Shown one piece after another: positions 1 through 9,613 of a stretch of DNA of 64,000 nucleotides. Position numbers and translations under genes: made by a program. The notes beneath the pieces are model-generated. The model had not been told where the DNA came from. It saw only the letters and a list, made by a program, of their open reading frames with translations, and did not search any database. Position 1 is the first letter of the stretch; the number at the start of each line of letters is the position of its first letter. Source of the DNA: Tritrichomonas musculus (Eukaryota > Parabasalia > Tritrichomonadida > Tritrichomonadidae); contig JAPFFF010000008.1 in NCBI GenBank assembly GCA_039105265.1, positions 806,001-870,000 of the forward strand, written 5' to 3'.

Positions 1-49
1 CCAAAACAATTTTTTTGGTAATATTTTTCTTAAATATCTTTTTATAATT

Positions 50-1293
50 TTCACCCGGTATTGAGTTACATAAATATTTAATCATGTAATAAATATTAAA
101 TCCATAAATATGCTTTTTAAAAAAGAATATTATATAGAATATCATAAAAAAATCAGTTATTTATAAAGCTATATATTAAACGATCATATTCTATTCATAT
201 TTTCAATATATCAGAATATTTGAATTTAATATTATTCAAATTATCTAAAAAATTAAATAGGCAATAAGTTCTTTAAAAAAGAATATTTTTGATTCGTTTC
301 GATTTATTCAATAATTATTTTTGAATAATTTGATGTTGTAAACATAGATTTCGAATATCAAAAGCTTAATGCTATCATATTTTTATTTGATACATTGTAT
401 TAAAGATTACATAAAAAAGAGAAAACCATATAATAAAATATTGTAAAATAAATTAAGTGTAGCAAAAAGTTTAGCTGTTCAAAATAAAAAGCATGCAAAT
501 AATTATGCATTTCATATATCTCAATCAATAAATGTAGAATGAATAAAAATTTAATATTATTTTAATTATACCACTTATTAAAATGATAGATATTCATATA
601 AAAAACTTCTATAATAAATCTTTAGAGAATTTTTGAGGAAAACTTTAGTTTTAAAAAACTTTTTCAGAGATACAGAATATTTTAAAATGTAAATTTTCCA
701 AAATTACAGGAGAAATTTTTAAATTAAAACATGAATTTATAAATTATAATAGATATAAAATTAATATAATATATTAATGATTCAATTCTTTCTGCAAAAA
801 ATTTAATATGATCCAAAATATGATCCAAATGTACGTTTATTTTATATTTAACGTATTTTTCAAATTAAACACAAATATCTTGGAAAATTTTAAAATTTAT
901 TGATATAATTATAATTTATATAACAAAAAAAATATTAAAACATACATATTTATCAAAAAAGTAAGATTTACTATTTGCAATGAATTGGAAAATCAATTTA
1001 ATTTAATATTCAAACGCTTAAACAAAATGGCTTTTAGTTTCGCCAGAAAATATTTTTGCTATTTAAAATATATTATTTAACAAATTTATTTTATTTTTTA
1101 TTTTTACTTAAATACTTACATAAAAAAAGATTCACACCATTTTTTTGGATCAAAGTGTCAAAAAAACGAAAATTAGGCAAAATTAAAATGGCTTAAATTT
1201 TTTATCTAGAAAAAAAATTCACAAATTTTTAATATTTTTATTATGAACATGTTATGTCTTATCAATGCTTAAAAAATCTCGATACCGGGTGAT
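50..1293. repeat. Possible short terminal inverted pair
   Basis: A CACCCGGTATTGAG motif at about 51-65 is matched in reverse complement at about 1278-1293 (CTCGATACCGGGTG). The motif is G/C-rich in an otherwise A/T-only stretch and points inward, which suggests the ends of a 1.2 kb non-autonomous element with no coding content. The match is only about 14 bases and no target duplication is clear, so this is tentative. Confidence 0.3.
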
Positions 1294-2061
1294 CTGTAAA
1301 TTTTTTTTTTTGCGTTTGAAGTTTTGTGAAAAAATTGATGTTTTTTCGTTTTCATATGATCAACATTGATTTATTAGTTTCCGATCAATGATCTAAAAAC
1401 AACTTAGGATATTAATACTTATTTTCTATTTCTTTTAAATCAGTCACTGCCAGATCACGAAAAAGAGTATCTAAAAAATTGAATTTGTCACCTCATTTTT
1501 TCGAAAGGTAGGCTAGTTATAACAAATTTAAGAGAATATATTAGTTAGTGCATTAATTATCTATCGAATGGCATATATATTGTTTGCCATAATTGCATAT
1601 TTATAAAATGCATCTCCTCGGTCTTATGTAATCACTGATTATCTTTAAATTTTTACAAGGAAATTATATTTAATTCGATAATGAAAGTACTTTAGAGATC
1701 ATCCATATCTTATTTTGTAATTTTTGTACTCAAAGTATTGTAGTTAATGAAGTTTGTATTTGATTGAATGAAATACATTGTCAGCAAAATAAAAAAAACA
1801 TTGTCAACAATCATTAGATCATAATTCTAATTACATTAAAACTTCTTTAATTATTGAAGTTAACTTGTTATATACATATATCGATTCCTCTGCAATATTT
1901 TTAGAAAATAGAGCTCCGAATTTCAAATCTGACACTCATTCAAAAATAAACTTTTTATGAGAGGTGCGCTTTCACAAAATTTTAACGTAAACCTTCTCAA
2001 TATTTAACGTATGAGAATTGTATCTTAAACATTACAGATTTGTGTTGTATAATTTTTTTCA

Positions 2062-2089
2062 TAGGTGTGGCGATCGGAAGTGAAGTGTC
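2062..2089 (+). repeat. Terminal-repeat family copy 1
   Basis: Begins TAGGTGTGGCGATCGGAAGT and continues GAAGTGTC. The same 28 bases occur at 2963-2990 in the same orientation and at 9026-9053 inverted. Each copy starts after TA, as expected for ends of a Tc1/mariner-type element, although only the ends can be recognised. Confidence 0.65.
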
Positions 2090-2962
2090 AGAAAAAATGA
2101 AAAATCCATAGAATTGGCTAATATTTTGTATTGGGGGATTAAATTGTAATATAATATTTATAAAATTATTATTTTTAAAATTCTATGTGGCAATTCCAAG
2201 ATATGAATAAAAATGAAATTCAATTGAAAATAATCGTTTTTTCCTAATTAAAATTGCAAATTTTTTATATTTTTCCAACTTATGTAAAGATTCTCGAGTA
2301 AACAATATTAAAGAAAAAACATATGACGCCAAAAAAGAAAGTAGCTTCCCTAAAATAAAATTTTTAGAACATTCAATTTAGAAATGATAATTTGAATTAT
2401 ATAATATAAGTAATTTGTGCTTAAAAAAATAAAATTAATATTTTACAAAGGAGTGAATACAAAAGTCAATTCGTTTTTGCCAGTTTTGAATGAATTGGGA
2501 TAAATTATTTTAATATTTAATTCATAATGAATTAAAAAAAAAAAATTGTTTATTCCTATACTATAGAACATTATAAATTCCTTTCTCCAATTTCTTGATT
2601 GATTTATTTGAAATGAATAAAAAAATAATATTATACTTATTATTTTGTAAGTTTCAATATTTTTTCCTGATAATTTTAAGCTATTTAAAAATATTCAAAT
2701 AGTTAAATATGCGAATGGCTTATAAATTTTTAATATAAAGCTTAAAGCAAATCATATTTTTTATATAACATGTCTTAAAATTGAATGAAAAAATTATTTA
2801 TTTTATATCTTAAATTTCGCATATAGAATTTTATTTTTTATTCAAAATATATAATCAATATAGGATGAAACATTTAATTAATCGGTTTAATTTATGATCT
2901 ATGGATTTTTTAAGGGCGTACGTCCAAATCAATGCTCAGAATTCAATGAGATTTTTCAAATA

Positions 2963-2990
2963 TAGGTGTGGCGATCGGAAGTGAAGTGTC
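2963..2990 (+). repeat. Terminal-repeat family copy 2
   Basis: Same 28-base motif as at 2062-2089, followed by CAAAAAATTGAA, which also matches the inward side of the inverted copy at 9026-9053. The match to the distal copy therefore extends to about 40 bases, so 2963 and 9053 are the best candidates for two ends of one element of about 6 kb. That element would have been inflated by the mariner insertion at 5573-7383. Confidence 0.65.
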
Positions 2991-5572
2991 AAAAAATTGA
3001 AATAAAACTTAAGGTTCTCCTTTCAAATTCAAAAGATTAAATTCAATGAGATTTTACAAATAAAATATAATGCTTTTTCAAAATATTACCGTCTCTGGTA
3101 TAATAATTGGCCCAAACCGACTTCGAAATGAGTCTTAATATTGCATCAACCAGTTCTATCTTTTGATGAGCATTTTGGAGTATAGTAAGCAGCAAGGTAC
3201 CTTCATTTATGTTTCTAATTTTGATATATCATCTTTTTTTCCTTGGTATGCAAGTTAGGCTCTAGAAAAGTTAGAAAAGGGAATCTTTCGAGTTTTCTTT
3301 GGAAGTATTATCATGCTTCTAACAAGATCATGCTAACAAAAAGCATTTTGCAGTAGTATTGCCTTTCAGTGTTAATAATTTGTCCAAAATTTGATAAAAA
3401 ATTGATAAAAATTTGATTCTTAGGTAGAGTTATTAGTTATTTTGCATTAAATCGTGTATAAATTCTCTATTGAAGGCAATATGTGTTGGAGAATCTCGAT
3501 TTTACAAATTATTTTTGCTCTTTTCTTGCTCTTGTATAATCAGTTTTAATTAAAAAAATTGAGATTATTCAAATTTATTTTATTCGAGTAAATTTCAAAT
3601 TCCAACTACCAATTTTTTATTAGAGTCATGATAAATTACACTCTATCATTAGTTTTAAACATTCTCGCAAGCAAATATATGAATTGATTTAAAATACCGT
3701 ATGAGTAATTATTTTTTAAATATATATCCATGATTAAATATGTAAGAATATTTTAAAAATATTAATAACCCATCAAGAAAAATTTGTAAAACTATAAAAC
3801 TTAAATTTGAAAAGAAAAAATTGAGAGAAAAAAATATTTGAATACGCATTCAAATTAGATAATTTTAAATAAAACATTTTTATCTCAATAATATAAATAA
3901 TTTATAGAGATATTTTAGATTGTAAAACTATTATATATTAAATTAAATATTATTTGTACTTATGAAAAATCCAAACCAATTGTACTATGAGTTTTTGTGT
4001 TAAAAATAAGTTGACCCTCCTCTGATTTCTATCTGTAAAAAAACAAAATCGATAAGATTCCATAAAATTATTTTTATTCAATAAAGGAGAACGGAGAGAC
4101 GGTTATGACAAAGATTTTTTTCGACTTATTTTATATAAATATAAATATAATATTATATATTGAATAATTCTTAATAAGAAACCAAAAAGAAATATCGTAG
4201 GGAAACAAAGATATTCACAAAATAAAAATAAAAGTTCTGAAAAAGTTAATAAATTGAATTGTAATGATAGATTTTTAATTCAATTTCTTGTAACATTTGG
4301 ATATCAAAATTGTTACAAAGAATCTGTGCAAGTTGTATAATTATTTTCCATAGTTTATGATTTTATCTATTTATTTTATATTGTATACAAACTATATCAT
4401 GTGATATTATATAGAATTTTCAAAATATAATAAGATAATAACATTTTATTTTTTTAAAAGATTGAATTAAAACTATATAGAATAATCTCTTTCATTTTTT
4501 TTTATCTTAACAAAAATGACATAAATCACTTTTTTTACTATTATATTTTTATATAATTACATACTAAAATGTTATGCTTAATTATTTAGTATATATTTTA
4601 TAAATATTTTTTTCAAATCAAAAAAAAAAATTAAAAGAGCTTACCCAGCCTGTTAAATTGATTAAATATTGGATTTTTAGATGATATATTTCAAATTATA
4701 AGCCAAAATATATGATATATTAGATTGAGGAAAAAGGCTAAAATAGTAAAGTAAAGGTGGGAAATATTATTTATTACTGTTGTAATAATTAATTAAACTT
4801 GCATATTTTAATAAATATTAAAATTATAATAAAGTTATTTATTAATAGGCTTCATTTTGATAAATTAATATAAATGCAGATTTAATGGTAAATAAATACA
4901 AATGTTTTATAAGAAAAATCCTACTTTAATACATTGTATGATGGAATTTCATGAAAATTAATAATTGAATAATTTGTATTTTCAATACTAAGAATTAAAT
5001 AGAATCAAAAAAAAATTATACAGAAAAAATAAATTAATTTTGAATTCTAATCTGAAATTTTCTATTTAGAAATAAACTTTGTTTTTTAATCTTTATCTCC
5101 ATTCAATTTTGAAAAGTTTATTTTCAAATTTTCTCAATTTTTAGATAACGAGAAAAAAAATCTATATGCTTTATTAAAATATTTTGAATATTTTTTTACA
5201 AAAAAATTTGAATATAGTTAATTGAATGAAATCTCTCAAAAAGTATTTATTATTTTAATGACTAAGACTGCGCTTTCCGAAAAGGAAAAAATTCATATTC
5301 TCAATCTTGTCAACCAACATGGGCACCAATGAAAGTATATTTCAGAAATTGTTAATCGAAAACCAGAGACGGTTAAAGCTTTTTATAATTCTTATACAAA
5401 GTTTCAAACTATTTCGCCCAAAAGAGGAAGGTCCGTTAAAATTACAGAAGAAGTGAAATATAATATTGTTCAAACGATGAAAAATAACCCTTTACAAAAC
5501 TTACAGGATGTTGCAACAGAATTTGATGTTGCAAAGTCCTCTGTTAAGTCAATTCTTAACGAAAACAAAATA

Positions 5573-7383
5573 AACTGAAACGCAAATTTTCGTACGATTC
5601 AATTTTTTTTTCTATACTTTTCAAAGGCAAAAAAATAATTTTTAACAAAATTTAAGAGTATAAAAAAAAATTGAACCGTACGAAAATTTGCGTTCACAAA
5701 TTTTGATAAGTTTATTTTATTTATATATAAAATTAATTGAAAATTAAAAAAATAAAATAAAATTAATTGAAAATATTATAAAATTAATCATTATTTTCGT
5801 CATCAGAAGAATACTCATTTTCACGTTCTGGATGACTATTTCTTGTACAATTCACTAGATTTAAATGCCTCCCAATGACTGAAATATCTAAAGGAACTTG
5901 ATTAAATAAATTTACGTGATTTGTATAATCTCTGATTTTACCATCAAGCTCATTGCATTTAATCCGAAGAGAACTAGGTTCAATTTGAATGTTAGGAGAC
6001 AATATTTTGGAATTATCTTTCCATTTTCTGGGATTTTTCTGATTTTGTTGATAAATGTTATAATTGTCATCAGGAGTAAGCAGTAATGGAAATTCCTTTG
6101 CTTTGTCTTCTTCTGGAATATCATGTTTGTGGTTTGAAAGGTAGTGCGAGATGCTTTGTCCGCCTACATCGTGGCACATTTGTATTCGATATTGAAAACT
6201 GTCTATTAACGAATTAACGGTTTCCAATTTTATCGTTTTCCAAATATTTCTAATGGCTTCTTTTAATTCTTCTTTATTTTTTGGAATGTAATTCAATTTT
6301 TGTAATTTTCGTTTGACTATCGCCCATATCATTTCAATGGGCGACAGATCGGGGCTATTTGGAGGCCACCCATATAGTATTCTTGCATTTTGCTCTATAA
6401 ATTTAATTGATTTTTGAGTTGTGTGGCAAGGAGCGCCATCTTGCTCATACAAATAATTAAATGGTCCAAATTTATCGTTCAACTTTTTGAATAAGTCGCT
6501 TTGAATTAATAAATTTATATATTTGTCGGTGTTTAATGAACCTTCTATAAAATAAACATCAGATATATAATTATAACCGATAGCAGCAAATATCATTACA
6601 CTGATTGAAAATTTTTCTGTTGAAATAGTAGTGAATTCAGAATAATCATCTGATCTAAACCATCTTTTTGAGCAGTCTGGACCACCACAAATCCTACACT
6701 CATCGGTAAATATTATTCTTCTGGTAATTGTGCTTAAATTATAGGATATATTATTTAAAAGATTATAACAAAAATTATATCTGTTAAATACTTGTGCCTT
6801 ACTCAACATTTGAATATGTCGTGGGTTTCTGAATTTATATTTGTTTTCTATTAACCGACGGTTAACTGTATCATGCGAAATTAACAAATTAAATTTTAAA
6901 AATATCAACCTTGCAATTTCATTTGCATATATAATACCAGAATTTGCGGTTTCAACGATGAAATCATCTATTTCATCTGTAGTTTTTCGTTTGTGTCTTT
7001 TAGAGCCGTCCATTTCACTAAGTATTCTGTTAATTCTATATGAACCGACTCCAAAGTGATCTCTTGTTTGCGTAATAGTGTGGTTTTTTATATATTCGAA
7101 AATATCTATATCTTTAACATTCATGTTTTTGAAAGGTATCATTTCATGAATGCTTTTATTATTGTTGTTTAAATCCAAAGTTTGTAATGGCCTTCTTGGA
7201 GTAAGACTCTTTGGTTTAATATTAGGAGGAGGATGTCTTGGCTGAGTAAGTACAAATTGGCAAGGAAAATAATATCTTGGGTATATAGATGGAAACATGT
7301 TTTATTTTTAATTTGAATTGCATTTAAAAAAATTCAATGAGGTAATTGAAAAATTGAATCGTACGAAAATTTGCGTTTCAGTT
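5573..7383 (-). mobile_element. Complete-looking Tc1/mariner-type DNA transposon (1811 bp)
   Basis: The ends are inverted repeats of about 36 bases, starting AACTGAAACGCAAATTTTCG, at 5573-5608 and 7348-7383, with no mismatch that I can see. They are flanked by TA at 5571-5572 and 7384-7385, the classical target-site duplication of this superfamily. One long transposase gene lies on the - strand. Just inside the left end, at about 5665-5695, there is an inverted and slightly diverged copy of the terminal repeat, giving a terminal hairpin of about 120 bp; it may be a subterminal binding site or a trapped short element. Perfect ends and an intact gene suggest recent activity. Confidence 0.92.
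5784..7298 (-). CDS. Tc1/mariner-type transposase (DD34E)
   Basis: The 504-residue protein should cut and paste the surrounding element in the nucleus. Residues about 55-160 form the DNA-binding half, with helix-turn-helix-like segments (ITQTRDHFGVGSYRINRIL; SHDTVNRRLIENKYKF). The catalytic core has D199 in IIFTDE, D287 in YEQDGAPCH and E322 in NSPDLSPIEMIW, with 34 residues between the second Asp and the Glu, so the triad is DD34E. A proline-rich N-terminus (about 1-45) and a charged C-terminal extension of about 140 residues are longer than in most Tc1/mariner transposases (about 340 residues). No internal stop or frameshift is seen. The start is the first ATG, about 85 bases inside the right terminal repeat. 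Confidence 0.93.
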   Translation of the reverse strand: MFPSIYPRYYFPCQFVLTQPRHPPPNIKPKSLTPRRPLQTLDLNNNNKSIHEMIPFKNMNVKDIDIFEYIKNHTITQTRDHFGVGSYRINRILSEMDGSKRHKRKTTDEIDDFIVETANSGIIYANEIARLIFLKFNLLISHDTVNRRLIENKYKFRNPRHIQMLSKAQVFNRYNFCYNLLNNISYNLSTITRRIIFTDECRICGGPDCSKRWFRSDDYSEFTTISTEKFSISVMIFAAIGYNYISDVYFIEGSLNTDKYINLLIQSDLFKKLNDKFGPFNYLYEQDGAPCHTTQKSIKFIEQNARILYGWPPNSPDLSPIEMIWAIVKRKLQKLNYIPKNKEELKEAIRNIWKTIKLETVNSLIDSFQYRIQMCHDVGGQSISHYLSNHKHDIPEEDKAKEFPLLLTPDDNYNIYQQNQKNPRKWKDNSKILSPNIQIEPSSLRIKCNELDGKIRDYTNHVNLFNQVPLDISVIGRHLNLVNCTRNSHPERENEYSSDDENND

Positions 7384-7575
7384 TACAGTATTTCAAAAGG
7401 ACGCCAATTTGCCCCCTCACATTTCAACATAAACAAAAAAGATATCAAATTTGTGCCCAAATTACTTCAGTCCCTCCTTCAGTTCTCCCACCGATTATTT
7501 TTACTGATGAAAGCACAGTTTGCGTCAACAACGAAGGTGGGGGAATAATACAGGCATAAGATATGTCTGCGAAAT

Positions 7576-9613
7576 TTAAAAAGAAAATTTGAATAAAAAT
7601 AAAAACTTTTTCAAAACTTTATTTTTTATATATTCAGAAAAATTGAAAACATTGATTTAAGTCCAAAATTAATCTTTATCTCCATATCGTTTTAATTTGA
7701 GAAATAACATTGAATTTTTCAAAAAAAATCTATTGAATTTTTTGTGAAAGAGATATAGATTATTGAACGAGGTTTATATTTTTTGAATATTTTATTTATA
7801 TTATTTTAATTATTTTGAATACTTTATTTATATTATTTTAAATTTTTTGTTATAATAATATAAATAAAGTATTCAAAATAATTAAATGCTTTTGTTAGCA
7901 TTTTGAATTTTTTGTTATAATTTCTCAAAATTTTAATGAAAGCAAAATTTTTCAAAATTTTTATATATCAAAAATTTTTAATTTGACAATTTTGAGCAAA
8001 ATCCCAAATCGCAGTCATAAGAAGACAAAAAATTGAATGGGCCTGCAGTAGTAATTCTGAGCTGTAATCAAAAGAAACTTTATATTTAAGGTTTGTCATA
8101 AATATTATTAAAAAAAACGAATTTAGCATTTAAGCAATGCTTTTTTTTAACTTATCATGGCTGGGTTGTAGATAAAAAATGCATAAAACGTCAAATCGAA
8201 GATGGAAAACATCGGAAAGGTAGTCGTTTTATATTTCTAAAAAAAAATTCAGAGCTTATTTAAAAATAATAATGAGATTTTGAAAATATTATTTAATTTC
8301 TTGCGGTAAAACTAAGCTAATTATTTATAAATAATTAAAAATGATAATAATAAAGATATTATTATTAAATAGAGTAAATAATATTAGGAAATCATTTTAA
8401 TTTTAAGAATATTGATTATAAAAGTAAATTAGTAAAAAACTGCTCTGAAATTTTATCAGAAATGTATTTTATTTAAAGTTTTTTAATTATTACCTTATTC
8501 ACAAAAAAATTGAGAGTTTTTAATTCAAATTTTCTATGAGTCTTCAGAAAGTAGGACGATAAGTAGGGACAAATTATTTTTTTTAAAATACCATATCTTT
8601 CAATTTTGAGAAGATGAAAATAAAAAAAAAAGAATATAAAAAAGTTTTTTATTCAGGAAAAATACCTTTTAAATAGCTTTGGGAGCCTTTGAGGGCTAAG
8701 CCCAATTGGTTAAGGTAATAGCGGGAGCCTCGACCTGAAATGAATGAAGGTATTCATGCCTTAATAACTTAAAAAAAAATATTTAGCTTTATTCAAATTT
8801 GAGAGGACGATAAGAAGGGACAAATTAAAAAACTTAGTTTAATTAGATATGATTTTATTTCATTCTATTGAATTTTTGATAAGAAAAAAATTTCATCCAT
8901 AGAAAAAAAAATTTTTTCTGAGTATAAATGAATGAAGTGAAACCAATAATTGAGATAAACTATTAGAAAAAATAATTTTATTTTTATTGAAATTTCAATT
9001 AATTAATATAATCCTTCAATTTTTTGTCACTTCACTTCCGATCGCCACACCTATTTTTTTTCGAAAAAAGTATGATAATTGCTTTGTTTAGCTTTCAAGA
9101 TTCATCAATTGTTTTTTTTTTAAATTTGAGAGGTTATTTGTCTGGTCCGAATTATTGAATCCAGTTTAATATTTTAACATATATTACAAATAAAAAATAG
9201 ATATGAAAATTGCTTTTTTTTATATTTTTCTGTTACAAAAACGGTTAGAAAAACTATACTTTTTTATTCTCTCAAATAATGAATTTGAAAGAAAAACTGA
9301 CATAGCTCATTCGCATCCATTTTTCTTTTTCTCATTATTTTGCTTTATCATATTATTTAAGAAAATAAATTATTTATAAAATTTATATTATAGGATTTTA
9401 ATTATTGGCCATTCAAAAAATAGGGTTTAAAAGTTTCATCGAATATAATTATTAAAGTATCATTGAAAAGTCCTTTACGGTGAAGTGAAAATTCACAAAA
9501 AGTTTGAAAAAAATTTTACGACATTGAAATAGTCCTTTACCAAAATAAAAAAAGGTCAAATATAAATACCTTTTTTAATCGTAAATATTTATTATATTTT
9601 ATTTATTAATTTG
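7576..9613. other. Non-coding AT-rich stretch
   Basis: No coding region is supported. A near-perfect palindrome built from ATTATTTTAATTATTTTGAATACTTTAT-type repeats lies around 7790-7890. A tRNA-like A-box phrase (CCCAATTGGTTAAGG) occurs near 8711 without a proper B box. The 9026-9053 terminal repeat lies within it. Confidence 0.5.
9026..9053 (-). repeat. Terminal-repeat family copy 3 (inverted)
   Basis: Reverse complement of the repeat at 2963-2990, ending in CCACACCTA. It closes the transposon-rich block. No target duplication longer than TA is evident. Confidence 0.65.

Larger units (their letters stand above)
1..5257. other. Gene-poor AT-rich region
   Basis: No convincing coding region is seen on either strand across the first 5.2 kb; it is mostly A/T runs with stops in all frames. 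The only structure I can support is terminal-repeat-like sequence (separate entries). A stretch of about 50 bases near 3015-3068 recurs in reverse orientation at about 33815-33870, just upstream of the large kinase gene, so part of this region is dispersed repeat DNA. Confidence 0.6.
5258..7575 (+). pseudogene. Broken Tc1/mariner-like transposase, split by a younger element
   Basis: From the ATG at 5258 to 5572 the + strand encodes about 105 residues resembling the paired helix-turn-helix N-terminus of Tc1/mariner transposases (NRKPETVKAFYNSY, then KRGRSVKITEEVKYNIV), with one in-frame TGA near 5330. The reading frame is interrupted at a TA and resumes in frame after 7385, continuing to IIFTDESTVCVNN, which contains the first catalytic aspartate region. 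After about 7575 the remaining catalytic half is missing. This is a plain DNA transposon remnant. It is clearly a different family from the nested element, because the two transposases share little sequence. Confidence 0.8.

Noticed and set aside
5912-7548. Several short + or - strand frames over the mariner element
   Set aside because: They are shadows of the transposase in other frames or pieces of the older broken transposase.
8690-8762. tRNA-like phrase GCCCAATTGGTTAAGG
   Set aside because: An A-box-like piece is present but no convincing B box or stems can be drawn.
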